Below are positions 1-6,597 of a DNA stretch of 8,673 nt, in pieces; position 1 is the stretch's first letter, and every line of letters begins with the position of its first letter. The notes beneath the pieces are model-generated. The model had not been told where the DNA came from. It did no database searches and saw only the letters and a program-made list of their open reading frames with translations. This stretch comes from Ventricola sp017626895. Its GTDB lineage: Bacteria; Bacillota; Clostridia; Christensenellales; Aristaeellaceae. The translations under genes were made by a program, and so were the position numbers. Location: positions 1 to 8,673 of the forward strand of contig JAGAHV010000180.1 of assembly GCA_017626895.1 (NCBI GenBank). The letters run 5' to 3'.

Positions 1-2
1 AA

Positions 3-1469
3 AAAAACTTCAACCGGTATTTCCATTTTCTTGTTCAGGATCCTTCTCTGTGGCGTGAATTTGAAAACAGCCTCAACGACTGGATTCCCGCCGGGGAAGC
101 GGACCCGGCACGGTATAAAACATGGGTTATTTCTTATCTCTACAGGGAACTCAAAGCTACGGCAAAGCTCGAGCCGCTGGAACAGAACAGTTCTGTGCGC
201 ATGCGCTTTTTCCGGGTTGAAGAGGGCAATAACCTCGGCTTCCTCAATGAACTGGCAGTGGTTTTCCACGGTTTGGAGGTCGATGACGGGGTTCCTGACT
301 CCATAGAATTGTATATTTGCCTTCAAAGCAATCATGTCTACGGCATATTTCCGATGATCAACGCGATGAATCTCACCAGGATCCTGCCAAATAAGTGGGT
401 CCGTGTCTGCCGCGTGATCACGGAAACCAGCCTGAAGGATCTTCCCATCTGCGCGGTATGTGACCAGACATCGGAATACAGTATCTCCGAACTCCAGGCT
501 GCAACCGAGGCATTCTTACGTTACGGAAAAACGGACCTTCTGCGGGATTACTGGGAAAGGGCAACTCTGAATAATCTGAAAATAGACCGGATTATCTACG
601 CCATACGCAACATCGATTCCGGAATCTCGCTCTGTGATGTTGCGGACTTGGAGCGCGGTATCCGGAGCCTGCGGTCCGTCATCAAGAGCGATCTGCCAAT
701 CGGTGGGGAGACCGTCGTCGAGCAATACTTCGAGCTTGCCATGGAGAGCATCCGGCAGGATTACGGCACGCTGCTCGAAAAGGATCAGTTCACGTTCATT
801 GATCTTGTCAAGTGGTGCTATCGGAAGGGATTCTGGCAGCAGACGCTTACCCTGATTGAATCCCGTGCTCCCGGCGATTTTGTGGACAGAGGGATCTTTT
901 TCTACAGCGACGGAGTAAAATCCCGCAAGCATGCCATCAAGATTTTCGGGGAGATCTACTATGATCTGAGACCCTATGAAAAGTATAAGCTGGACGATAT
1001 CTCACACTATTTCATCAAGTACTACAACCGGAACCGGGCGTCACGCGCCCACGACGGCGATGCCTATCAGAGGGATTATGCGGAGTTCAGGATCAGCGAG
1101 CTCGACACGACAGACGACAGCATGATCCGCTCGCTGACGATCTGCCCCGACCACGCTGCCCTGCAGGATCTTCTTTTTGCTTACTATCACCTGAGTGATG
1201 TGCGGAATCTCACGAATCACGCGATGGAGGAATTCAGCGGCTTTTATACGATCATGGACGATACGGAACCGGGTGAGCGGGCGAAAATAATCACCCAGGC
1301 TGTCGATTATTTCATCCACTGCTATGACCATGTTACGGATTTAATCAAGGGAAAGAAGGCCAATGTCGTAGTCGTGAAAACCGCGGATCTGGCAGATTAT
1401 GCTTCAGAGCTTCGGAATGCCTGGCGCAGGGACAAAGACAAAAACACCGGAACCGAGGCAAAAGCATGA
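3..1469 (+). CDS. CARF-HEPN protein, TM1812/Csm6-Csx1-like (5' end missing)
   Basis: The reading frame is open from the first bases, so the N-terminus lies upstream; the first ATG inside the window (195) is internal because clear domain sequence precedes it. 488 residues are visible. The N-terminal half has the alternating strand/helix pattern of a CARF (Rossmann-like) domain, with strands near residues 101-110 (ELYICLQSN) and 135-147 (VITETSLKDL). The following ELQAATEAFLRYGKTDLL and LVKWCYRKGFWQQTLTLIE (from about 268) match blocks I know from TM1812-type CRISPR-associated proteins. The C-terminal helical part carries R401-NLTN-H406, a typical HEPN RNase RxxxxH motif, plus an earlier RASRAH at 345-350. 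Known relatives bind cyclic oligoadenylate through CARF and cut RNA through HEPN. The DxTHG-type motif expected after the third strand is not seen; CLQSNHVYG stands there. No cas gene or CRISPR array is visible. Its stop overlaps the start of the MATE gene. Family call fairly firm; activity inferred. Confidence 0.72.
   Translation, partial: KNFNRYFHFLVQDPSLWREFENSLNDWIPAGEADPARYKTWVISYLYRELKATAKLEPLEQNSSVRMRFFRVEEGNNLGFLNELAVVFHGLEVDDGVPDSIELYICLQSNHVYGIFPMINAMNLTRILPNKWVRVCRVITETSLKDLPICAVCDQTSEYSISELQAATEAFLRYGKTDLLRDYWERATLNNLKIDRIIYAIRNIDSGISLCDVADLERGIRSLRSVIKSDLPIGGETVVEQYFELAMESIRQDYGTLLEKDQFTFIDLVKWCYRKGFWQQTLTLIESRAPGDFVDRGIFFYSDGVKSRKHAIKIFGEIYYDLRPYEKYKLDDISHYFIKYYNRNRASRAHDGDAYQRDYAEFRISELDTTDDSMIRSLTICPDHAALQDLLFAYYHLSDVRNLTNHAMEEFSGFYTIMDDTEPGERAKIITQAVDYFIHCYDHVTDLIKGKKANVVVVKTADLADYASELRNAWRRDKDKNTGTEAKA
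1455..1469 (+). promoter_or_regulatory. RBS and ATGA start/stop overlap coupling CARF-HEPN and MATE genes
   Basis: A GAGG (1455-1458) within the last codons of the CARF-HEPN gene sits 7 bases before the MATE ATG (1466-1468), whose last two bases are the first two of the upstream TGA stop. Such 4-base overlaps usually mean one mRNA and re-initiating ribosomes. Confidence 0.7.
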
Positions 1470-2830
1470 CTTCAGACAAATCCGGGAATGAGAAAAGCCT
1501 GAATAAAGAAATTCTGACCATTGGCGTCCCGTCCTTCCTTGAGTCGCTGTTTACGACCTTTGCGTCCATTATTGACTCAAAAATGGTTTCCGCCATGGGC
1601 GTGTCGGCGATTTCCGCCGTTTCGGTAACGAACCAGCCCCGACTCTTCGTGTTCAGTCTCTTTTTTGCCCTCAACACGGTAACCACAAGTCTCATCGCCA
1701 GGTATCACGGAAAAGATGATCGTGAAGCGGCCAACCGTGTTTTCGATCATGCGCTGAAGCTGGTCCTGATTCTGAGCGTCGTGCTGGGCATTCTGGCCGT
1801 TGCCCTTGCCAGGCCTGTCATGGTCCTGTTTTCAGGCCAGCCGGACACGCTGGAAAACTCCATTCTCTATTTCCGTATTATTATGGGCGGAATGATTTTC
1901 AACCTGTTCTTTATGGAGATCAATTCCGCACTGCGCGGTTTCGGAATGACCAGGCTGACATTCACCGACAACGTGGTTTCCTGCGTGGTCAACCTGTTCT
2001 TTAACTATCTCCTGATCGAAGGCCACTGGGGCTTTCCGGCGTGGGGAATTGCCGGTGCCGCCGTTGCCACCGTTCTCGGGAACGTGGCGGCATGCATCCT
2101 CAGCCTGGTGTTCGTCTGGAGGAAAGGCCTGTTCCTGAACATTCCCTACTGCCTTGAAAAGCGCTATCGCATGTCAAAGGACAGCCTGAGCGAGATTCTG
2201 AACATGGCAAAGAGCTGTGTCGTCGACAATCTGTCCATGCGGGCGGCGCTGCTTGTGATCTCCGGCATCACGGCAAGAATCGGCTCTTTCCAGATGGCAA
2301 TCTATTCTGTCGGCAATTATCTGCTGAATGTCAATTTTGCCCTGGGTTCCGGCCTTCAGACCTCGGCGGTCTCCCTGATCGGCCGGTCCTACGGAGAGGG
2401 CGATTACAAGCGGCTGGCAGACTTCCGAAAAGCAATCATGAAGATCGGCATGATCAGCGCGACTGTCCTCGCCGTGCTGATCATGGGGGGCGGCAGGTTC
2501 TTCTTCAGCTTCTTCAGCACAGACGAAGCCTTTGTCGCTACCGGTGCCTATTCCTGCCTTTTCATCGGCGTGATCACACTGTGCCAGACGCTGAAGTTCA
2601 TCAACAACGGCTGCCTGCAGGGCGTCGGCATGATGAAAGAGGTTATGTTCTGCAGCATTGTCTCGGTTGCCGGTGTCAATTTGCTGCTTGTATCTCTGCT
2701 GGTTCTTGTCTTTCATCTGGGAATCTGGGGCGTGTGGACCGGGACCCTCGTATCTCAGGCAACCCAGGCATTCATGCTGTGGCGATTCATCAAGAAATCA
2801 CCGGTGTTCTCAGGAAGCGGTTCTAAATAA
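1466..2830 (+). CDS. MATE family multidrug/cation efflux transporter
   Basis: Complete 454-residue polytopic membrane protein of normal MATE length (about 450). Two related halves of six hydrophobic helices can be followed: helix 1 at about 15-40 (TIGVPSFLESLF...IID), with the family-typical AISAVSVTNQP after it, later helices around 60-78, 97-118, 133-155, 168-184 and 192-217, then the second half from about 245 with LGSGLQTSAVSLIGRSYGEGD (293-313) mirroring the SLIARYHGKDD segment of the first half (75-85). MATE proteins export organic cations, drugs or metabolites using H+ or Na+ gradients; the substrate here cannot be told. The start codon overlaps the upstream stop (ATGA, 1466-1469), and a GAGG at 1455-1458 lies 7 bases upstream, so translation is probably coupled to the CARF-HEPN gene. 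It ends in a short Ser/Gly/Lys tail. Family assignment is secure; a role tied to the upstream gene is inference. Confidence 0.93.
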   Translation: MTSDKSGNEKSLNKEILTIGVPSFLESLFTTFASIIDSKMVSAMGVSAISAVSVTNQPRLFVFSLFFALNTVTTSLIARYHGKDDREAANRVFDHALKLVLILSVVLGILAVALARPVMVLFSGQPDTLENSILYFRIIMGGMIFNLFFMEINSALRGFGMTRLTFTDNVVSCVVNLFFNYLLIEGHWGFPAWGIAGAAVATVLGNVAACILSLVFVWRKGLFLNIPYCLEKRYRMSKDSLSEILNMAKSCVVDNLSMRAALLVISGITARIGSFQMAIYSVGNYLLNVNFALGSGLQTSAVSLIGRSYGEGDYKRLADFRKAIMKIGMISATVLAVLIMGGGRFFFSFFSTDEAFVATGAYSCLFIGVITLCQTLKFINNGCLQGVGMMKEVMFCSIVSVAGVNLLLVSLLVLVFHLGIWGVWTGTLVSQATQAFMLWRFIKKSPVFSGSGSK

Positions 2831-2967
2831 ACCTTATTATATCGTCTCTCAGTCGGGAGCTCTCCGCGGAGAGTGTCAGACCGGGAGCCACATAGCCTGC
2901 CGAACAGGGACACACCGGAAAAATATGTGCTGGCCCTGTACGACAGGCTGATGAATGAAAAAACGTA
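2831..2967 (+). other. Open in-frame extension after the MATE stop, possible gene remnant
   Basis: After the MATE TAA the same frame stays open for about 45 codons to a TAA at 2966-2968 or thereabouts, ending in a protein-like stretch (PEKYVLALYDRLMNEKT). There is no start codon or ribosome site before it, and I cannot place it in a family. It could be the worn tail of a lost gene, or chance. It includes the palindrome at 2860-2873. Confidence 0.2.
2860..2873. repeat. 14-bp perfect palindrome downstream of MATE gene
   Basis: CTCTCCGCGGAGAG is its own reverse complement and lies 30 bases after the MATE stop. As RNA it can only form a 5-bp stem with a CGCG loop and no U-run follows, so it is a poor intrinsic terminator. 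A protein-binding site or chance is possible. Confidence 0.4.
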
Positions 2968-3023
2968 AACGATCAATTCGGAGGCTGATGCAGAGCATCT
3001 GCTACGCGCTGACCAGGCGCAAC

Positions 3024-3067
3024 AATGGACGGCAGCCCGGGAGGTTATTCCCGGACTGCCGTCCATT
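3024..3067 (-). terminator. 19-bp hairpin between convergent MATE and CotH genes
   Basis: Arms at 3024-3042 and 3049-3067 pair over 19 positions around a 6-base loop (3043-3048). Read on the plus strand there is one C-A mismatch; on the minus strand the same position is a U-G pair, so the stem is unbroken in the CotH transcript, whose stop lies 44 bases before it. It sits between two converging genes, the usual place for a shared terminator. No U-run follows on either strand, so it may instead block 3'-exonuclease decay or depend on other factors. Confidence 0.55.
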
Positions 3068-3110
3068 CCTATGTTCAGAAAATTCCAAATAATCTGTCCC
3101 GGAAACGATG

Positions 3111-4586
3111 TCAGTTTACCTCAAAGGATCCAAGACTCAAAAGATCGATCCCCGAGGCATCAACCCGGGCTGTGGGATCCTGAAGGTCCGTATCTGCGGC
3201 AAGCGTTCCGTTCAGCTGACGGCGGATGCTCTCGGCCCGGAGAGCAGAGAGGTCCTTCAGCGTCTCGCATGCTTTTTCCGCTTCCTCCGGCGTATAGAAG
3301 GCCGTGGGATCCTGCTCGATATATGGTGTGATCAGCTTCTGTACGCGGTCTGCTTCCTGGAAGAATGCCCCGCTTTCAAACTGATCCGTGATCAGCTGTT
3401 CCATGGCTTCATGGTACCGGGCAAGATACGTTTCATCCGATACGATCCAGTTCCACATGGGGCGTTCCTTCAGGCTCGTCCTGACCAGCGGCGTGTCGAT
3501 CCCCTGGTTGACGACAAGGTCCGGATTGTTCACGTTCCCGATGATGGCATCCAAGGGAAACGTGCCGAAGCCGAGATTGTAATCCCAGGGCAGAAACTGC
3601 AGCGTTTCGGAGCTGTCGTAGAGATAATAATTGTGCAGCATCTGTCCGGTATAGCTGTCATAATTCATCAGAACATTATGAACCGCAAAATACCGTATGA
3701 TCTCGTCCGTGTCCAGAACCGCTCCCGGATCCTTCCCTTCGCTCAGTTCCTTCAGGGCATGGATGACGCGCTGCTCTGATTCCGGATCGCGCTTCGTAAC
3801 TGCGTGGTCAAAGATGTCCGGATACGATTCCGCCTTGTCATCGGTGTACACAAGGTCGGCTCCGTGAGCGCCGGACACCTCCATGACTATGCCGCTTTTG
3901 ATTTCCCTGAGTCTTTCCTCATCCAGCGGGTGTTCAGGCCATGAGGGCTTATACAGAGCTCCTGTCCCGTCCAGGCTGCGGTTCATAAAGCTGCGGTCCA
4001 CTTCCTCCACCAGAACGTAGAGGCCCTGTGCTTCGCCGTTGATCGAAAGAAAACCGTACGCGGCCAGGGGTGCCGGAACCCCCATCTGACGGAAAAGCCA
4101 ATAGGAAAGGTATTCTTTCATATAGGAGGCATCCCCGAAGCAGTTCTGAAGATTGAGCTTGTCGAGGCCGTGGAAGGTTTGCCCCTTTATTCCTTTGCCG
4201 AAGTTCAACTTAAAGCTGTAACGCGTGCTGCTGCCGCTGTATTTCACGATGGCCAGACTGGAATTGCCCTTTGCCGAGAAAGACACCTGCTCCACCGATT
4301 CCCCGTCAATGACGATGTCGGCTTTATATTTTGTCTTCTCCTCCGGATGCGTTAGCAGATCCTGCCAGTCGGACTCGGCTATGCGGACGTCAATCGTATG
4401 AACGCGGTTCGTATCAAAAAGACCGGTTTCATAGTCTGCTTCCGCAGCTCCGTATTCGTCATTCAGTGTGTCCAGCGCCTCTTCATACGCGATGACAGGT
4501 GTCTCCGGGACGGCTGCAGAGCCGCTGACAGTATACAGGGAAACAAGCAGCATCATAATGATCATGATAGAGAAGATTTTTTTCAT
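3111..4586 (-). CDS. Secreted CotH-family (spore coat protein H-like) protein
   Basis: 491 residues from the ATG at 4584-4586, chosen because GAAGGG (4594-4599) lies 7 bases upstream and the first residues then form a clean signal peptide (MKKIFSIMIIMMLLVSLY, likely cut near SGSAA at about 22-25). An in-frame ATG 12 codons earlier has no good ribosome site. The mature part follows the CotH pattern in order: LFDTNRVHTIDVRI (56-69), IVIDGE (91-96), AKGNSSL (105-111), TRYSFKLNFG (121-130), GLDKLNLQN (140-148), VPAPLAAYGFLSINGEAQGLYVLVEEVD split over 170-197, LYKP (211-214), NYDSYTGQ (308-315) and LPWDYNLGFG (332-341). CotH proteins have an atypical protein-kinase fold; B. subtilis CotH phosphorylates coat proteins CotB and CotG. 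Many clostridial homologues are exported and are unrelated to spores, so the target here is unknown. It has its own promoter. Confidence 0.88.
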   Translation of the reverse strand: MKKIFSIMIIMMLLVSLYTVSGSAAVPETPVIAYEEALDTLNDEYGAAEADYETGLFDTNRVHTIDVRIAESDWQDLLTHPEEKTKYKADIVIDGESVEQVSFSAKGNSSLAIVKYSGSSTRYSFKLNFGKGIKGQTFHGLDKLNLQNCFGDASYMKEYLSYWLFRQMGVPAPLAAYGFLSINGEAQGLYVLVEEVDRSFMNRSLDGTGALYKPSWPEHPLDEERLREIKSGIVMEVSGAHGADLVYTDDKAESYPDIFDHAVTKRDPESEQRVIHALKELSEGKDPGAVLDTDEIIRYFAVHNVLMNYDSYTGQMLHNYYLYDSSETLQFLPWDYNLGFGTFPLDAIIGNVNNPDLVVNQGIDTPLVRTSLKERPMWNWIVSDETYLARYHEAMEQLITDQFESGAFFQEADRVQKLITPYIEQDPTAFYTPEEAEKACETLKDLSALRAESIRRQLNGTLAADTDLQDPTARVDASGIDLLSLGSFEVN

Positions 4587-4625
4587 TGGCAATCCCTTCT
4601 TGTTTTTCGATATCATTCCCATCCG

Positions 4626-4654
4626 AGTATATCATATCCGGTTTCTCCCTGCAA
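4626..4654 (-). promoter_or_regulatory. Sigma-A-type promoter for the CotH-family gene
   Basis: On the minus strand, TATACT (-10, at 4626-4631) is preceded by TGA, giving an extended -10 (TGnTATACT). A weak -35 TTGCAG (4649-4654) lies 17 bases upstream. The -10 is about 40 bases before the CotH start codon. Confidence 0.55.
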
Positions 4655-4735
4655 ATAACAAGAGGGAGCGGGATATGGATCAAAACTTCTCAGCAATCGG
4701 AAAAGAGAGACGGCTGCATTACAGATTTTTAGTCG

Positions 4736-5062
4736 TCAGGGGATGTCATCGGGACCGATGAAGCGCCCGAGGACGCGGTCCTCCGTGATGAGAACAGACT
4801 CCTGGTGGAAGCGGGTGCACAGATCTTTTGCAATTGCCTGTACCGTGTCCGGTTCCGCCTCAACCAGAATCAGGACAAGCGATGTCTCCTCGGTATATTC
4901 CCCGTCCTCGTGATAGTATCCGCCCTCTTCGATATCCATCGAAAAGGCAAGGTGATGACTCCGGCAAACGTCCTTCAGAATCTCCACATAGGCCTCGGTT
5001 TCATATTTCTGTTCTCTGGTTTCCGCATCATTCAGGCCGACGTAAATCCTCGTCTCGGTCAT
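4736..5062 (-). CDS. Small protein of unknown function (108 aa)
   Basis: Acidic, soluble 108-residue protein with no signal peptide or membrane segment. Its pattern is TRIYVGLND near the N-terminus, a helix (about 20-35), EEGGYYHEDGEYTEETSLVL (45-64), a second helix (72-84) and HQESVLIT (86-93). This suggests a small ferredoxin-like alpha/beta fold; it recalls DUF3574-type proteins, but I am not certain of that. The ATG at 5060-5062 is preferred because GGAGAGGA (5072-5079) lies 9 bases upstream and the conserved-looking sequence begins there. The same frame runs up to an ATG at 5195-5197 that also has a GAGG 10 bases upstream; this would add 45 Arg/His-rich residues with no domain character. 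It lies on the same strand as the 319-residue gene 285 bases upstream. Confidence 0.6.
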   Translation of the reverse strand: MTETRIYVGLNDAETREQKYETEAYVEILKDVCRSHHLAFSMDIEEGGYYHEDGEYTEETSLVLILVEAEPDTVQAIAKDLCTRFHQESVLITEDRVLGRFIGPDDIP

Positions 5063-5071
5063 CTGTACGTT

Positions 5072-5079
5072 TCCTCTCC
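5072..5079 (-). promoter_or_regulatory. Ribosome binding site deciding the start of the 108-aa gene
   Basis: GGAGAGGA on the minus strand, 9 bases before ATG 5060-5062. A competing GAGG at 5208-5211 precedes the longer possible start at 5197 by 10 bases, so a second, longer product cannot be ruled out. Confidence 0.5.
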
Positions 5080-5327
5080 GATCGGGAGCGGGGGCCGAAT
5101 CGTTTCGGTGGCCGAAAACCGGCTGGATCACGTTTTTGATGTGCCGTCTCTGCCGCATTACGTGGTACAGAAGCGCCGCGGAATTTCTCATTAACATTGT
5201 TTTTCTACCTCTTTCTGCCTGGCTGACCGGAGAAGCTTACGGACGAAGGCGGACGCCGCTCAGGTCAGCGCAGACCGTATATTTTACGACATTGTATACA
5301 TCATTCAGGCATCTGCTCAGACGGGAC

Positions 5328-5344
5328 CGGCGGCCTTGCCGCCG
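5328..5344 (-). terminator. GC-rich hairpin just after the 319-aa gene
   Basis: CGGCGGC-CTT-GCCGCCG forms a 7-bp all-GC stem starting 3 bases after the stop of the minus-strand gene. No U-run follows, so termination is uncertain; the position is the main support. Confidence 0.35.
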
Positions 5345-5347
5345 TGA

Positions 5348-6307
5348 TTATGAAAACAGCTCCCGATCAAAGCGTTCGATCCAGTCCAGAACGCCGATCA
5401 GGTCCTGAAGGAACTGGAAAGGATCATAGCGTTCCCGGCTGATGAGGCGGTCATCCGGCGTGCAGCCGATGATATCAAAGCGGATGGGGCACGCCAGCTT
5501 CATCATCAGAAAGGCCAGCTGGAGGAACTGACGGTTGCAGTAACGGTTGTTCGTGAGCAGGAGCAGGGAGTCGGAGGGGCAAAGCTCCGTCTGCAGCAGA
5601 TAGAACAAAAAGCTGTCACCGGTGTCCGCGCGTCTCCGTTCGGGCTGGGAGGACGGCGCGGCGAAAATCCGGTACTGCCTGCCGCCTGGCGGAACATCAT
5701 GACGTGCGGGCGAGGTCCCGTCGGAAAAGATCCGGATACAGGAAATGCTGTTGAGGTTTCTGTCACCTTGAAACGCATCCTTCCAGTCGGAGGGCAGAGA
5801 AAAGACAGACCGGAAGCTCTCCGACATTGCGCCGAACTCCGTTTCACAGGCGGGAAGACAGAGGTCGGCAGCGCGCTCTTTCGGATGAATGGGGCGAAAG
5901 CAGGCCAGTCCGTCTATATACCGCACGGAAGGCGTCTGCCGGTCCGCCGCGGCCTTTGTACGGGTATAGCAGGCCTCCTGGCTGCCGCCCAGAACAACAA
6001 GCCGGCTGTGGCCTTTCTCCAGCGGTTTGTTGATGCTCAGGAAACCGAGCTCCTCAAGCAGAGGGTAGATTTCATCGCGGTGCCGGTCAAGAACCGCCAC
6101 CGGTTCCAGTTCCTGCGTCTCAAGAATCCTGCCGTCAGAAAGCAGGCGGCCGTTGTAGACCCGGCTGAATTCGGCCCGGTCGACCCTCAGAATCGCGAAC
6201 AGTTCTCTGAGCGCGGATGATACGGAAAAAGCATCGAACTGCGAACGAAGCAGCCGGAGCTGCTCATCGCGTTTCAGCTCCGGGCCGGGCATCACAAATC
6301 GAAACAA
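5348..6307 (-). CDS. Protein of unknown function with Rossmann-like pattern (319 aa, TTG start)
   Basis: Not recognised with confidence. The first 95 residues are helical and charged. A hydrophobic strand followed by glycines (RLVVLGGS, 102-109) starts an alpha/beta part, with conserved-looking blocks SVRYIDGLACFRP (127-139), GDRNLNSISC (181-190), ADTGDS (227-232), LLLLTNNRYCNRQ (248-260) and DIIGCTPDD (278-286), then an amphipathic C-terminal helix. The LGG...TNT-like...LLVTNN...R order faintly resembles YdcF/SanA/ElyC (DUF218) proteins, but the match is too loose to name. No signal peptide or membrane helix. Start: TTG at 6305-6307 has AAGGGG (6317-6322) 9 bases upstream; the in-frame ATG five codons later would be 24 bases away, and an out-of-frame ATG is only 3 bases away. 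It may share a transcript with the 108-residue gene downstream. Confidence 0.65.
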   Translation of the reverse strand: MFRFVMPGPELKRDEQLRLLRSQFDAFSVSSALRELFAILRVDRAEFSRVYNGRLLSDGRILETQELEPVAVLDRHRDEIYPLLEELGFLSINKPLEKGHSRLVVLGGSQEACYTRTKAAADRQTPSVRYIDGLACFRPIHPKERAADLCLPACETEFGAMSESFRSVFSLPSDWKDAFQGDRNLNSISCIRIFSDGTSPARHDVPPGGRQYRIFAAPSSQPERRRADTGDSFLFYLLQTELCPSDSLLLLTNNRYCNRQFLQLAFLMMKLACPIRFDIIGCTPDDRLISRERYDPFQFLQDLIGVLDWIERFDRELFS

Positions 6308-6316
6308 AATGCATTT

Positions 6317-6322
6317 CCCCTT
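6317..6322 (-). promoter_or_regulatory. Ribosome binding site supporting a TTG start
   Basis: AAGGGG on the minus strand, 9 bases before TTG 6305-6307. No other start codon in the correct frame is at a workable distance. Confidence 0.5.
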
Positions 6323-6362
6323 TTCTGGAAAAGTAACGGATCAGATTCCGGTTTGCAGGTAA

Positions 6363-6583
6363 CATGCAGATAAGAAGAAAGAGAATCGTATGATCATTCA
6401 ACTGTATGAGGGTACGCTGCGAAATTCGGCGCGGTCTCCCGGGCATATTTCGATCAGGAAATCCTTCAGAACTGCTGGCGTTCTTTCCGGGAAGGCAGCG
6501 ATGATGTCTGGCCGATTCCCTATATGGTTTACATTTTTGTGCTCTGGTATGAAAACTGCTTTGCCGCCGACGGACGCGGATGA
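6363..6583 (+). pseudogene. Gene fragment, C-terminal end perhaps of an asparagine synthase-like protein
   Basis: Two plus-strand frames read like one protein broken by a frameshift near 6408: HADKKKENRMIIQLYE (6363-6410) then, one frame over, GYAAKFGAVSRAYFDQEIL... to a TGA at 6581-6583. The second part ends with PIPYMVYIFVLWYENCF. The order (SRAYF, helix, short acidic linker, hydrophobic helix with LWYE) recalls the C-terminal end of glutamine-hydrolysing asparagine synthases, where an R-x-YF block precedes a final LW-containing helix. The match is loose. There is no complete open frame: the later part lacks a start and is shut off upstream by TGA at 6407-6409. It converges on the pyrophosphatase gene. 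It could instead be a short unknown gene carrying a frameshift. Confidence 0.35.
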
Positions 6584-6597
6584 AGGAGGCGCATTCG

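Larger units (their letters stand above)
5063..5347. other. 285-base gap between two minus-strand genes
   Basis: It contains the possible N-terminal extension of the 108-residue protein (5063-5197), a GC-rich hairpin at 5328-5344, and an AT-rich patch at 5278-5300 with TATACAAT/AAATATAC on the minus strand that could hold a -10 element but lacks a convincing -35. A small inverted repeat CCGAA-TCGT-TTCGG lies near 5096-5109. I see no other gene here. Confidence 0.4.
6308..6597. other. 290-base gap between two minus-strand genes
   Basis: Apart from the ribosome site of the TTG-start gene and the gene fragment described at 6363-6583, I see no RNA gene or clear terminator. No convincing -35/-10 pair for the 319-residue gene was found. 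Confidence 0.35.

Noticed and set aside
516..932. Long minus-strand open frame inside the CARF-HEPN gene
   Set aside because: Lies fully within a gene with clear domain motifs and shows no domain pattern or ribosome site of its own.
2174..2716. 180-codon minus-strand open frame inside the MATE gene
   Set aside because: His/Asp/Gln-rich composition typical of the antisense of a membrane protein; shadow of the MATE gene.
3108..3779. 223-codon plus-strand open frame opposite the CotH-family gene
   Set aside because: The minus-strand gene has signal peptide, family motifs, promoter and ribosome site; this frame has none.
4690..4740. Possible hairpin GACGGCT/AGTCGTC after the 108-aa gene
   Set aside because: Seven pairs with a 15-base loop, a mismatch on the relevant strand and no U-run; too weak for a terminator.
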